A stretch of DNA of 64,000 nt from an uncultured Bacteroidales bacterium (GTDB lineage Bacteria > Bacteroidota > Bacteroidia > Bacteroidales > UBA932). Below, in pieces: positions 1 to 8,652 of the stretch (position 1 is the first letter of the stretch; each line of letters opens with the position of its first letter). The position numbers and the translations under genes were made by a program. The stretch covers positions 24,190 through 88,189 of the forward strand of contig CAMCFO010000005.1 in NCBI GenBank assembly GCA_945874155.1, written 5' to 3'. Under the pieces are notes generated by a model. It was not told the DNA's origin and did not search any database. It saw only the letters and a list, made by a program, of their open reading frames with translations.

Positions 1-56
1 ACAATGAATATTTAGATTCACAAGCAACACCGCAGATTATTTTACAATTTCCCGGG

Positions 57-372
57 TGAGTAGTCTAACTTACAAATATAATCAATTTTCAAAACAAAGC
101 GCTTCTCTATCTGCATCTTGCTGACGGAACGACCAACCTCATCTGCGATGCGCAGACCCATTCAGACGAGTCCCTGGGCGGGGGTCCCGGATGGTGGAAT
201 TAGAATATTACAGAATCAAAAAAATATTAAACAAATTTTCAAAGGGCTTTGTGTAGCTACAAAGTTTAAATTTAGAAAAACCCCCAAATGGGGCTTTGTG
301 TTTGTTTTTGAAATAAAGTCAGTATCTTTGCAATAAATAAGATGTTATTTGTTAGCAAGCTAAAATCAGATT
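57..372. other. Noncoding leader of repeat A
   Basis: The stretch before hipB holds no convincing gene. A GC-rich patch (about 118-200) includes a perfect 6-bp hairpin at 142-156 (TCTGCG/CGCAGA). Further on are a palindrome TGTAGCTACA (251-260), a hairpin CCCC-AAAT-GGGG (282-293) and an 11-bp direct repeat GGGCTTTGTGT at 244-254 and 291-301. The symmetric and repeated words just upstream of the promoter could be HipB-binding sites, but that is inference. The same features occur at +6775 in copy 2. Confidence 0.5.
301..330 (+). promoter_or_regulatory. Promoter of hipBA copy 1
   Basis: TTTG at 301-304 and TATCTTTG at 323-330 are separated by 18 bases. This fits the Bacteroidota sigma-ABfr pattern (-33 TTTG, -7 TAnnTTTG). 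Transcription would start near 337, giving a leader of about 36 bases before the hipB ATG at 373. The identical promoter of copy 2 is at 7076-7105. Confidence 0.6.
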
Positions 373-690
373 ATGAACAATATATTGTTACTTAATGTTG
401 CTAATCCGAGTGATATTGCCCTGCAGATTGCAGCAAGAGTAAAGGCTCGCCGTCTGGAATTGAATCTGACACAGGAGGGCTTGGCATCAAGAGCAGGCGT
501 TAAGTTTGCCACTTATCGCCGTTTTGAGCAGACTGGCGAAATATCTTTGCGAGGGTTGTTGCAAGTCGGTTTTGCACTGAACTGCCTTGATGAATTTAAC
601 GACCTCTTTGCACAAAAGCAGTATCAGTCGCTTGATGATGTGCTGAACGAACAGCGTGTTAATCGTAAACGAGGTAAGAAAAATGAATAG
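373..690 (+). CDS. hipB: HipB-like Xre antitoxin/repressor (copy 1)
   Basis: A 105-residue DNA-binding protein with an Xre-type helix-turn-helix at about residues 14-70 (TQEGLASRAGV followed by the helix FATYRRFEQTG). The C-terminal tail is short and basic. In HipBA modules the HipB dimer represses its own operon and binds HipA, blocking its kinase activity. The stop codon (688-690) overlaps the hipA start (ATG 683) by 8 bases, so the two are translationally coupled. The protein is identical to the copy at 7148-7465. The family assignment rests on the fold motif and on the adjacent HipA. Confidence 0.88.
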   Translation: MNNILLLNVANPSDIALQIAARVKARRLELNLTQEGLASRAGVKFATYRRFEQTGEISLRGLLQVGFALNCLDEFNDLFAQKQYQSLDDVLNEQRVNRKRGKKNE

Positions 691-1777
691 CATTAAACAG
701 ATTGAGGTCATCTATGCAGACCACGTTGTTGGTCGCTTGGCTTTGACCAAGGAGAGATTCTGTGCATTTGAATACTCCGCGGAGTGGTTAGCCTCCGGCT
801 TTTCTATTTCTCCATTTGAATTACCCTTAAGAAGTGGCGTATTCATTGCCAAATCACAACCTTTTGATGGAGGATTTGGCGTTTTCGATGATTGTCTGCC
901 AGATGGATGGGGATTGCTTATCCTCGATAGATATATACAAAAGCAAGGCATAAACCCTCGCAACCTAACCCTTCTTGACCGCCTTGCACTAGTCGGCTCT
1001 ACGGGACGAGGCGCCTTGGAATTCAGACCGGATAAAAGTGCTCTTACAAAACAAGAGTATGCCGATTTCGAGAAACTCGCATTAGAGGCCGAGCAGATTC
1101 TTGACAGTGATGATTATACCGGTGAGGGTATCGAGGAGTTTCAACGCCGAGGAGGTTCACCCGGTGGTGCTCGTCCGAAGATTTTCACTCGCCACGAGGG
1201 TAAGGAGTGGTTGGTTAAGTTCCGCGCGAAAAAAGACCCTAAGCGCATTGGTCGTGATGAGTATAACTATTCACTGCTTGCGAAGGAGTGTGGTATCGAG
1301 ATGCCGGAAACACGACTCTTTGAAGATAAGTTTTTCGGTGTAGAGAGATTTGACCGCACGCCAAGCGGCAAACTTCATGTGGTGAGTATCGCCGGACTTA
1401 TCGGTGCTGACTATCGTATGCCAAGTATTGATTACTTACACATCTTTCAGGTATGTGCTGCACTTACTCATAGTGTAGCAGAACTATGGAAGGTATATCG
1501 CTTAATGGTATTCAACTACTTGATAGAGAATAAAGATGACCACGCCAAGAACTTCGCATTCATCTATCGGGATGGAGAATGGCACTTCTCGCCCGCATAC
1601 GACCTCTTGCCAAGCGATGGCATGAATGGTTTTCACACCACATCTATAAATGATAGCATTGAGCCAACTAAAGATGATTTGATTACCATTGCCATTAAGG
1701 CTGGCCTCAACAAAATAGAGGCGGAGGAGATTTTTGTGTCTATGAAATCTATCATCAAACAAAAACAAGTGAAATGA
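683..1777 (+). CDS. hipA: HipA-like Ser/Thr kinase toxin (copy 1)
   Basis: A 364-residue HipA-family kinase. An upstream in-frame ATG at 656 exists, but ATG 683 sits seven bases after GAGGT and overlaps hipB as expected, so I chose it. An N-terminal HipA_N region (residues 1-110) is followed by the phosphate-binding loop GGSPGGARPK (near 157), the nucleotide-site Lys in WLVKF, the catalytic loop NKDDHAKNF (near 284) and the metal-binding FSPAYDL. All active-site residues appear intact. Known HipA kinases phosphorylate a translation factor or aminoacyl-tRNA synthetase and cause growth arrest; the target here is unknown. Codon 349 is Glu, but Gly in copy 2. The stop overlaps the ATG of a truncated gene at 1774. 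Confidence 0.9.
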   Translation: MNSIKQIEVIYADHVVGRLALTKERFCAFEYSAEWLASGFSISPFELPLRSGVFIAKSQPFDGGFGVFDDCLPDGWGLLILDRYIQKQGINPRNLTLLDRLALVGSTGRGALEFRPDKSALTKQEYADFEKLALEAEQILDSDDYTGEGIEEFQRRGGSPGGARPKIFTRHEGKEWLVKFRAKKDPKRIGRDEYNYSLLAKECGIEMPETRLFEDKFFGVERFDRTPSGKLHVVSIAGLIGADYRMPSIDYLHIFQVCAALTHSVAELWKVYRLMVFNYLIENKDDHAKNFAFIYRDGEWHFSPAYDLLPSDGMNGFHTTSINDSIEPTKDDLITIAIKAGLNKIEAEEIFVSMKSIIKQKQVK

Positions 1778-1827
1778 AGAATATATTTACAGGAGCAACC
1801 GGATTTGTTGGCTATATTAGTTTTTGA
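1774..1827 (+). pseudogene. N-terminal remnant of an NAD-dependent epimerase/reductase gene
   Basis: Seventeen codons start at an ATG that overlaps the hipA stop (ATGA). They encode MKNIFTGATGFVGYISF and then a stop. GATGFVGY is the dinucleotide-binding loop that opens SDR-family nucleotide-sugar epimerases and dehydratases. The reading stops exactly where a full gene would continue, so this is most simply the first few codons of a gene whose rest was lost when the helicase cargo was joined. A chance match is possible because the segment is short. Confidence 0.5.
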
Positions 1828-1870
1828 AGATTACTTATTTGAATTATTATCATTTATCCAGGGAGAATAG

Positions 1871-1878
1871 TAACTTTG
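1871..1878 (+). promoter_or_regulatory. -7 box upstream of the helicase gene
   Basis: TAACTTTG matches the TAnnTTTG consensus and lies 38 bases before the ATG at 1916. I see no TTTG at the usual 19-21 base spacing, so this is a weaker call than the hipBA promoter. It would let the helicase-NUDIX pair be expressed independently of hipBA. Confidence 0.45.
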
Positions 1879-1915
1879 CATTGATAAGCAAGAATGGTGT
1901 GAACTCATAAAAAAT

Positions 1916-4855
1916 ATGACACAATCTTTATCTACTGGCAAATTGGTTGACGGTTACAGGAAAGCATTCATAGACTCGCATACTGTAGCCGACCCTGTTT
2001 ATTCTCCCCAACTATTGACTAATCGTGGCGGACAAAAAGTGCTCACAGCAATAGAAAAGGAATTGAAAGGTTGTGATGATTTATTCATTTCAGTTGCTTT
2101 CATCACTATGTCAGGCATAGCCCCTCTTCTTGGGACACTGAAGAATGTGGAGAAAAGAGGTGCTAAAGGAAGGATACTCACGACTGACTATCTTATGTTC
2201 AGTGAGCCCAAGGCACTTGATAAACTTAGCAGTATGAGCAACCTTGAGGTAAGAGTATTTAAGACAGGAGAAAATGATATAGGGTTCCATACCAAAGGGT
2301 ATATGTTCCATAATAATGGTGATTTACGCATTATTGTGGGCAGTTCTAATCTCACCCAGGCTGCAATGTCCAGAAACCACGAATGGAACACAAGGTTTGT
2401 TTCTTCTGCTGAAGGGCAATTTGCTTATGACATTGAAGAAGAATTCAATGACTTATGGAACTCATCAGTTTGTTACACAGACTATCGTAACGAGTACGAA
2501 AACCTATACCGTAACACCCGGAATGAACGCGAAGAAATAAACAAACTCACAAAAAGTTTGGATTTAAGCTATGCGCAGGTACTTCAGCCCAATACTATGC
2601 AGCAGGAGTTCATCCTGAATATTGAAGAGATTATTCATAAAGGAGGAAAAAGAGCATTGCTGATTTCCGCAACGGGTACGGGAAAAACGTTTGCTTCCGC
2701 TTTTGCATTGAGGAAATTGTTTTCTGATAATGCACTATCAAACAATAAAGCACTCTTCCTATCTCATAGAGAACAAATTAACAAGCAGGCTCTCAAAAGT
2801 TACAAAAGAGTGTTTGGGAGCGATATTCCCATGTCACTCCTAAGTGGCACACATAATGACATTCAGAAGGCCAAGACTGGAAAATTCCTGTTTTCAACTA
2901 TGAATATGATGGCCAAACCTGAGGTTATGGAGCAGTTCAGCCCGATGGAATATTCAGTGATTGTCCTTGATGAGTGCCATAGGAGCGGAGCCTCGAGTTA
3001 TCAGAAGATTATTAACTATTTCAAGCCAGACTTGCTGTTGGGAATGTCTGCATCTCCCGAGAGAACCGACGATTTCGATGTATTCAGCCTGTTTGACCAT
3101 AATATTGCTTGCGAAATCAGACTTCAGCAGGCCTTGGAAAATGAGCTGCTATGCCCCTTCCATTATTTCGGAATCACAGACCTCGAAATAGACGGGGAAG
3201 CAGACGATTTGTCACTTTTCAGGCAATTGACAGCAGATAGGCGAGTTGAATATATAATCAATCAAGCTGAATATTATGGTTTTAGTGGGGATCGGGTCAA
3301 GGGACTGGTATTCTGTAGCACAAAACGGGAAGCTTCTGAATTGAGCCGGAAATTCAATCTCACCGGAAAGTACAACACCATAATGCTTAGCGGAGACAAT
3401 TCTCAGGAGGAAAGAGAAAACGCGATAGAGAGATTGGTCAATGATAACAGCAGAGATAGACTTGACTATATCTTTACTGTTGACATCTTCAATGAAGGAG
3501 TTGATATTCCAGAAATCAATCAGGTTATAATGCTGCGTCCCACTCAGTCTCCAATAGTATTTGTCCAGCAGCTCGGACGCGGACTCCGAAAGGCTGAAGG
3601 GAAGGAATTTGTCATAGTAATCGATTTTATCGGCAACTACCAGAACAACTACATGATTCCAATTGCTCTTTCCGGGGACAGGAGCGGCAACAAAGACAAC
3701 ATCCGCAGAAGCCTGATGGAAGGAAACAATCTAATCAAAGGCGCTTCCACTATATTTTTTGATGAAATCTCAAGAGATAGGATTTACAAGTCAATCGATT
3801 GTGCAAAACTCAATAACAGGCGTCTGCTTAGGAAAGAATATCAGGATTTCAAATACAAGATTGGCCGAATCCCATGTTTGAAAGAGTTTGATGACATGGG
3901 TGAACTTGACCCCCTGAGATTAATTGAGACTTGGGGTTCTTATCAAGCCTTTCTGATAGACAGTGATGATGACTATAAGGCCTCATTCACGAGTTACCAA
4001 CTTAATATTCTGGAGTTTATATCCAGAAAATTCGCTTCTGGTATGAGGATTCACGAGTTGTCGTTGCTCAATATCTTGATAAATTCTCCCGGTCTGGTTG
4101 ATTTATGGGAAGATACCCTCCGGGATAGATATCAACTTCAATTATCTGACCTTACCAGGCAGAGTGTTTTCAATGTCCTGCAAGGTAAATTTTTCCGGGG
4201 TGAAACATTCCGACTGCAGCTGATTGATTTAATGAATGGTACACCTATTCTTTCAAGACAGTTTGAAAAAGCTTTGACCTCTGCATCCTTCAGGGAGGCT
4301 GTGAATGAATTGATTCATTTCGGAATTTTCAGGTATGAAAAAGATTATTCAAGCAATTACCCCGGAACATTGTTTAACTTGAACAAAAAATACACTTACA
4401 GCGAGGTGTTCTGGCTATTGAATTGGAAAGCTGAAGAAGTGTCACTCAACGTTGGAGGTTATAAATATGACACCTATTCCAAAACATACCCGATTTTCAT
4501 CAATTATGAAAAAGGAGATGAAGTAAGTGCCAGCACCAGGTATGAAGACCATTTCTTGAATCCTACGACATTGATAGCTGTTTCAAAGAGCCGGCGAAGT
4601 CTTGATTCCGATGATGTTGTTAATGCCATCAACAGCAAGGACAGGAATATTGTGATGCCCCTTTTTGTCAGAAAGAATAAAGATGATAAGGTTTCAAAAG
4701 AATTCTATTTTTTGGGAACCATTGAGCACAATGGTTTTGCAAAAGAATTCATAATGCCTGGCACAGAAAACATTTCAGCCGTAGAAATCGGTTACAGTTT
4801 ACACACTCCGGTAGAACACAATCTTTACGAATACATTACAGAACAATCATTATGA
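1916..4855 (+). CDS. PLD-nuclease / superfamily 2 helicase / DUF3427 protein
   Basis: A 979-residue multidomain DNA-processing protein. The N-terminus (about 30-190) is a phospholipase D-like nuclease domain with HTKGYMF (near 125) and GSSNLT (near 142), i.e. one HxK motif. An SF2 helicase core follows: Walker A ATGTGKT (near 252), DECH (near 351), SASPERTDD (near 380) and motif VI QQLGRGLRK (near 551). The rest, from about 700, fits the DUF3427 region usual for these proteins. The layout resembles restriction-type helicase-nucleases found in defence islands; activity on phage DNA is inference. Its stop overlaps the start of the NUDIX gene (ATGA), so both are made together. The gene lies between repeat A and repeat B and exists only once here. 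Confidence 0.88.
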   Translation: MTQSLSTGKLVDGYRKAFIDSHTVADPVYSPQLLTNRGGQKVLTAIEKELKGCDDLFISVAFITMSGIAPLLGTLKNVEKRGAKGRILTTDYLMFSEPKALDKLSSMSNLEVRVFKTGENDIGFHTKGYMFHNNGDLRIIVGSSNLTQAAMSRNHEWNTRFVSSAEGQFAYDIEEEFNDLWNSSVCYTDYRNEYENLYRNTRNEREEINKLTKSLDLSYAQVLQPNTMQQEFILNIEEIIHKGGKRALLISATGTGKTFASAFALRKLFSDNALSNNKALFLSHREQINKQALKSYKRVFGSDIPMSLLSGTHNDIQKAKTGKFLFSTMNMMAKPEVMEQFSPMEYSVIVLDECHRSGASSYQKIINYFKPDLLLGMSASPERTDDFDVFSLFDHNIACEIRLQQALENELLCPFHYFGITDLEIDGEADDLSLFRQLTADRRVEYIINQAEYYGFSGDRVKGLVFCSTKREASELSRKFNLTGKYNTIMLSGDNSQEERENAIERLVNDNSRDRLDYIFTVDIFNEGVDIPEINQVIMLRPTQSPIVFVQQLGRGLRKAEGKEFVIVIDFIGNYQNNYMIPIALSGDRSGNKDNIRRSLMEGNNLIKGASTIFFDEISRDRIYKSIDCAKLNNRRLLRKEYQDFKYKIGRIPCLKEFDDMGELDPLRLIETWGSYQAFLIDSDDDYKASFTSYQLNILEFISRKFASGMRIHELSLLNILINSPGLVDLWEDTLRDRYQLQLSDLTRQSVFNVLQGKFFRGETFRLQLIDLMNGTPILSRQFEKALTSASFREAVNELIHFGIFRYEKDYSSNYPGTLFNLNKKYTYSEVFWLLNWKAEEVSLNVGGYKYDTYSKTYPIFINYEKGDEVSASTRYEDHFLNPTTLIAVSKSRRSLDSDDVVNAINSKDRNIVMPLFVRKNKDDKVSKEFYFLGTIEHNGFAKEFIMPGTENISAVEIGYSLHTPVEHNLYEYITEQSL

Positions 4856-5276
4856 AACATATAGAGGTAGTAGCAGCCATCATCAGACGAGGCAATGAGA
4901 TTTTTGCAACACAACGCGGATATGGAGAATTCAAAGACTTATGGGAGTTCCCAGGTGGAAAAATTGAACCCGGAGAAAGTCCACAGCAGGCTCTTGTGCG
5001 CGAAATCCGCGAGGAATTGGACGCAACAATCGAGGTCGGAGAACTTCTGCAGACAGTCGAGTGGGACTACCCTACTTTCCATCTCACTCTGCACTGCTTC
5101 TGGTGCGAGCTCACCTGTGAGGCACTGCACCTGAACGAACACGAAGCCGCCTCCTGGCTCGACCGGGAGCATCTGCGCAGCGTGAAGTGGCTACCAGCGG
5201 ACTATGGGATACTGGATGAGATAGACAGGGTGCTACGAGTCTGAAACAGATATTTGCACCATTCGTCTGGAGTGAA
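4827..5276 (+). repeat. Direct repeat B, copy 1 (NUDIX cassette)
   Basis: A 450-bp block matched at 10281-10730 with an offset of 5,454 bp. It begins inside the last codons of the helicase gene and ends 32 bases after the NUDIX stop. Differences cluster near the NUDIX 3' end, including a Gly/Val change. Because copy 2 also keeps the helicase's last eight codons, copy 2 must derive from a unit in which NUDIX followed a helicase gene like this one. Confidence 0.96.
4852..5244 (+). CDS. NUDIX (MutT-type) hydrolase, copy 1
   Basis: A 130-residue NUDIX hydrolase similar to MutT/(deoxy)nucleoside triphosphate pyrophosphohydrolases. The NUDIX box runs from GGKIEPGESPQQAL to REIREEL (about residues 36-58) with all Glu ligands present. 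Such enzymes cleave nucleoside diphosphate-linked substrates, for example damaged dNTPs. The start codon overlaps the helicase stop by four bases, so it is a dedicated partner of that helicase rather than a free housekeeping gene. It differs from the copy at 10306 by Gly/Val near residue 118. The true substrate is unknown; removing a toxic or signalling nucleotide is one option. Confidence 0.9.
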   Translation: MKHIEVVAAIIRRGNEIFATQRGYGEFKDLWEFPGGKIEPGESPQQALVREIREELDATIEVGELLQTVEWDYPTFHLTLHCFWCELTCEALHLNEHEAASWLDREHLRSVKWLPADYGILDEIDRVLRV

Positions 5277-5348
5277 GCCGCTCTTCTTCACTCGGGCTCG
5301 AACTGGCAATGCAGATCGATGATGTCTTCAGATGCTGCAGTCCATATT

Positions 5349-6713
5349 CTATTCGACCGGTATTGTTTCAATATGCTCAAGAACCCTGTCCAGCTGACCG
5401 ACATAATAGAACGGGAGGTTAATCAGTTTGAACTGCTTGTTCTCAGGGGTGGGAGTATGCAGATCCTGGATAAAGAAGCCCCCGCTCCACACCCTGACGG
5501 CAACGACATCCTGGTCGCTGTTGTTCACGAAAGAATGAATCGACCTCAGATGTGCATTCGTGCCTGACTTGACCTCGATCGGTACTATGCCGGTCATTGA
5601 CGGCCAGATGAAGTCCACTTCCGCAGTAGTTCCTGCCTTGTCCCTCATCCAGAAACACTGTTCCTCCTTGTAATGCCTGTCGAGTACCGGCTTGAGTTCC
5701 TGAGCCACTATCTGCTCGGCAGCCCTCCCCCTCCAGGTATCCTGCAGGTCCTTGTTCTGCAGATACTCCAGCTGGATTCCGGCCACATAGTTGGTCAGCC
5801 CGCTGTCCAGCATGATAAGCTTGGGGCTTCTCCTCTTTGCAGGCAAGGCAGGCAAAGAAGTGGAAGTGACAGGATAGTCGAGGGAAAGCAGATAGGCCTT
5901 CTCGAGTATGTTCATTGCCCCGTGTATCTGCTTTGAAGAGTAGCTGCTCTCACCGAACTTGTCGAAGGTGATAGTCTGTGCCGCACTCTTCCATGCCGTA
6001 GAGAGTATATGCTGAAGAATGCCTGACTGCTCCTCCTTCCTGACGAACTTGCCCGCATCCTCCGTATAGCCCTTGACCAGGGAATTGAAGATAGGCGAAA
6101 GGCGTTCTATGTCACCGGTCTCCACATACTCCGAAACTGCCTCCGGCATCCCTCCGATCAGCGCATACCTGTTGAACTCCCAAGTGAGGTCTTCATGAAG
6201 AAGCGTGTGCGCATTGAGGCCCCGTACCGACTCCGCCCAGTCATCATACCCCTTGGCTTCGAGATACTCCACGAACGAGAACGGGCGCAGGGTGAGATAT
6301 TCCACCCTGCCTACCGGAAAGGAGATGCGTTTCTTCGTGAGCACCTGCAACCGGCTTCCGGCCGCTATCACATAGACCCAAGGAAGGTCCTCATAAAAAT
6401 ACCTGAGCATCGCCACCGCTTCCGGCACTTCCTGAATCTCATCAATGAACAGCAGGGTCCTCTTGTCACGGTCCTGGGTGATGTGATGCTTGAGACACAC
6501 GTACTGCCACACTTCGGGAGCGGTCTTGAACCTGCGGAACACCTCGGCATCATCCTTCTCAAGGTTAAGGCTGACGAAAGAGTCGAAGTCCTTTCCGAAC
6601 TCCTCCACGAGGGTGGTCTTCCCGACCTGTCTGGCACCTCTGAGAACCAGCGGCTTTCTTTTCTTGCGCCCGGCCCATCCCCTGAGCTGGGCCATAATTT
6701 CACGTTTGTACAT
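5349..6713 (-). CDS. AAA ATPase with DUF4143 domain
   Basis: A 454-residue cytoplasmic ATPase of the common prokaryotic AAA/DUF4143 family. Walker A is GARQVGKTTL (residues 25-34), Walker B is LLFIDEIQE (near 88-96), and sensor-like GSRL follows. The C-terminal part has an EVDFIW...IPIEVKSG motif (about 363-385), a PD-(D/E)XK nuclease-like signature typical of DUF4143 proteins. Its start is preceded by AGGAG at good spacing. It runs against the flanking genes and converges on NUDIX copy 1. It lies between the A-X1-B and A-X2-B units, so it may be carried cargo. The family has no settled function. Confidence 0.88.
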   Translation of the reverse strand: MYKREIMAQLRGWAGRKKRKPLVLRGARQVGKTTLVEEFGKDFDSFVSLNLEKDDAEVFRRFKTAPEVWQYVCLKHHITQDRDKRTLLFIDEIQEVPEAVAMLRYFYEDLPWVYVIAAGSRLQVLTKKRISFPVGRVEYLTLRPFSFVEYLEAKGYDDWAESVRGLNAHTLLHEDLTWEFNRYALIGGMPEAVSEYVETGDIERLSPIFNSLVKGYTEDAGKFVRKEEQSGILQHILSTAWKSAAQTITFDKFGESSYSSKQIHGAMNILEKAYLLSLDYPVTSTSLPALPAKRRSPKLIMLDSGLTNYVAGIQLEYLQNKDLQDTWRGRAAEQIVAQELKPVLDRHYKEEQCFWMRDKAGTTAEVDFIWPSMTGIVPIEVKSGTNAHLRSIHSFVNNSDQDVVAVRVWSGGFFIQDLHTPTPENKQFKLINLPFYYVGQLDRVLEHIETIPVE

Positions 6714-6733
6714 AATTGCTCCTGTTACAGAGA

Positions 6734-6741
6734 CAAATATA
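6734..6741 (-). promoter_or_regulatory. -7 box of the DUF4143 ATPase gene
   Basis: Read on the minus strand this is TATATTTG, about 20 bases before the ATG at 6713. A TTG lies 22 bases further upstream, slightly wider than normal spacing. The rest of 6714-7147 is unique sequence up to 6821 and then the noncoding leader of repeat A copy 2. Confidence 0.5.
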
Positions 6742-6821
6742 CAAAACTTTCCAAATTAATAGGCAAGATTCACAAAATAATTGCCGAATGTATAGGCATA
6801 ACGTGGGTAATATTTGCCCAG

Positions 6822-8542
6822 ATTTCCCGGTTGAGTAGTCTAACTTACAAATATAATCAATTTTCAAAACAAAGCGCTTCTCTATCTGCATCTTGCTGAC
6901 GGAACGACCAACCTCATCTGCGATGCGCAGACCCATTCAGACGAGTCCCTGGGCGGGGGTCCCGGATGGTGGAATTAGAATATTACAGAATCAAAAAAAT
7001 ATTAAACAAATTTTCAAAGGGCTTTGTGTAGCTACAAAGTTTAAATTTAGAAAAACCCCCAAATGGGGCTTTGTGTTTGTTTTTGAAATAAAGTCAGTAT
7101 CTTTGCAATAAATAAGATGTTATTTGTTAGCAAGCTAAAATCAGATTATGAACAATATATTGTTACTTAATGTTGCTAATCCGAGTGATATTGCCCTGCA
7201 GATTGCAGCAAGAGTAAAGGCTCGCCGTCTGGAATTGAATCTGACACAGGAGGGCTTGGCATCAAGAGCAGGCGTTAAGTTTGCCACTTATCGCCGTTTT
7301 GAGCAGACTGGCGAAATATCTTTGCGAGGGTTGTTGCAAGTCGGTTTTGCACTGAACTGCCTTGATGAATTTAACGACCTCTTTGCACAAAAGCAGTATC
7401 AGTCGCTTGATGATGTGCTGAACGAACAGCGTGTTAATCGTAAACGAGGTAAGAAAAATGAATAGCATTAAACAGATTGAGGTCATCTATGCAGACCACG
7501 TTGTTGGTCGCTTGGCTTTGACCAAGGAGAGATTCTGTGCATTTGAATACTCCGCGGAGTGGTTAGCCTCCGGCTTTTCTATTTCTCCATTTGAATTACC
7601 CTTAAGAAGTGGCGTATTCATTGCCAAATCACAACCTTTTGATGGAGGATTTGGCGTTTTCGATGATTGTCTGCCAGATGGATGGGGATTGCTTATCCTC
7701 GATAGATATATACAAAAGCAAGGCATAAACCCTCGCAACCTAACCCTTCTTGACCGCCTTGCACTAGTCGGCTCTACGGGACGAGGCGCCTTGGAATTCA
7801 GACCGGATAAAAGTGCTCTTACAAAACAAGAGTATGCCGATTTCGAGAAACTCGCATTAGAGGCCGAGCAGATTCTTGACAGTGATGATTATACCGGTGA
7901 GGGTATCGAGGAGTTTCAACGCCGAGGAGGTTCACCCGGTGGTGCTCGTCCGAAGATTTTCACTCGCCACGAGGGTAAGGAGTGGTTGGTTAAGTTCCGC
8001 GCGAAAAAAGACCCTAAGCGCATTGGTCGTGATGAGTATAACTATTCACTGCTTGCGAAGGAGTGTGGTATCGAGATGCCGGAAACACGACTCTTTGAAG
8101 ATAAGTTTTTCGGTGTAGAGAGATTTGACCGCACGCCAAGCGGCAAACTTCATGTGGTGAGTATCGCCGGACTTATCGGTGCTGACTATCGTATGCCAAG
8201 TATTGATTACTTACACATCTTTCAGGTATGTGCTGCACTTACTCATAGTGTAGCAGAACTATGGAAGGTATATCGCTTAATGGTATTCAACTACTTGATA
8301 GAGAATAAAGATGACCACGCCAAGAACTTCGCATTCATCTATCGGGATGGAGAATGGCACTTCTCGCCCGCATACGACCTCTTGCCAAGCGATGGCATGA
8401 ATGGTTTTCACACCACATCTATAAATGATAGCATTGAGCCAACTAAAGATGATTTGATTACCATTGCCATTAAGGCTGGCCTCAACAAAATAGAGGCGGA
8501 GGGGATTTTTGTGTCTATGAAATCTATCATCAAACAAAAACA
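6822..8542 (+). repeat. Direct repeat A, copy 2 (hipBA cassette)
   Basis: Second copy of the segment at 47-1767. It includes the same leader (hairpin at 6917-6931, promoter at 7076-7105), hipB and hipA. The sequence to its left (6714-6821) and right (from 8543) is unrelated to that around copy 1, which defines the exact ends of the repeat. Confidence 0.97.
7148..7465 (+). CDS. hipB: HipB-like Xre antitoxin/repressor (copy 2)
   Basis: Identical in sequence to the 105-residue protein at 373-690, with the same 8-base overlap with its hipA. Since both antitoxins are the same, either can neutralise and repress either copy, so the two cassettes cannot be independently regulated. Loss of one toxin would therefore have no addiction cost. 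Confidence 0.88.
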   Translation: MNNILLLNVANPSDIALQIAARVKARRLELNLTQEGLASRAGVKFATYRRFEQTGEISLRGLLQVGFALNCLDEFNDLFAQKQYQSLDDVLNEQRVNRKRGKKNE

Positions 8543-8555
8543 TTTGATAATATGA
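7458..8555 (+). CDS. hipA: HipA-like Ser/Thr kinase toxin (copy 2)
   Basis: A 365-residue protein, identical to copy 1 through codon 348, with Gly in place of Glu at codon 349 and a different C-terminal end (KHLII in place of KQVK). The start at ATG 7458 was chosen as for copy 1; an upstream ATG at 7431 is in frame. The kinase motifs GGSPGGARPK, NKDDHAKNF and FSPAYDL are all intact. The altered end shows that the repeat boundary lies inside this gene. Confidence 0.9.
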   Translation: MNSIKQIEVIYADHVVGRLALTKERFCAFEYSAEWLASGFSISPFELPLRSGVFIAKSQPFDGGFGVFDDCLPDGWGLLILDRYIQKQGINPRNLTLLDRLALVGSTGRGALEFRPDKSALTKQEYADFEKLALEAEQILDSDDYTGEGIEEFQRRGGSPGGARPKIFTRHEGKEWLVKFRAKKDPKRIGRDEYNYSLLAKECGIEMPETRLFEDKFFGVERFDRTPSGKLHVVSIAGLIGADYRMPSIDYLHIFQVCAALTHSVAELWKVYRLMVFNYLIENKDDHAKNFAFIYRDGEWHFSPAYDLLPSDGMNGFHTTSINDSIEPTKDDLITIAIKAGLNKIEAEGIFVSMKSIIKQKHLII

Positions 8556-8625
8556 AGGAGGAAAGGGCATCAGTGCACATTTTGCTATTTTGTCTGAATA
8601 ATGTGTGAATTTTCGGGATAATGCT

Positions 8626-8648
8626 TATATTTGTATCACAAATGATAC
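8626..8648 (+). promoter_or_regulatory. hipB: Promoter and operator-like palindrome of hipBA-2
   Basis: The -7 box TATATTTG (8626-8633) is immediately followed, sharing its last G, by a perfect inverted repeat GTATCA-CAAA-TGATAC (8633-8648). The palindrome would cover the transcription start and ends five bases before the hipB-2 ATG at 8653. This is the expected place and symmetry for an Xre/HipB autorepressor site. The binding itself is inference. Confidence 0.6.
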
Positions 8649-8652
8649 TAAA

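Larger units (their letters stand above)
47..1767 (+). repeat. Direct repeat A, copy 1 (hipBA cassette)
   Basis: This 1,721-bp segment recurs at 6822-8542 with a constant offset of 6,775 bp. It carries a 325-bp upstream region, hipB and nearly all of hipA. On reading I noticed only two differences: position 56 (G, against T) and position 1728 (A, against G), which changes Glu to Gly in HipA. The match ends sharply at 1767, ten bases before the hipA stop, so the two HipA proteins have different last residues. Such near identity implies a recent duplication or ongoing gene conversion. Recombination between the copies would remove one copy and everything between them. Confidence 0.97.

Noticed and set aside
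118..336. 72-codon ORF in the leader of repeat A, repeated exactly at 6893-7111
   Set aside because: It is identical only because the whole segment is duplicated. It covers the hipBA promoter, hairpins and low-complexity sequence and has no recognisable domain.
47..8542. Composite transposon bounded by repeat A
   Set aside because: The repeats are in direct orientation, hold toxin-antitoxin genes, and no transposase or terminal inverted repeats are present.
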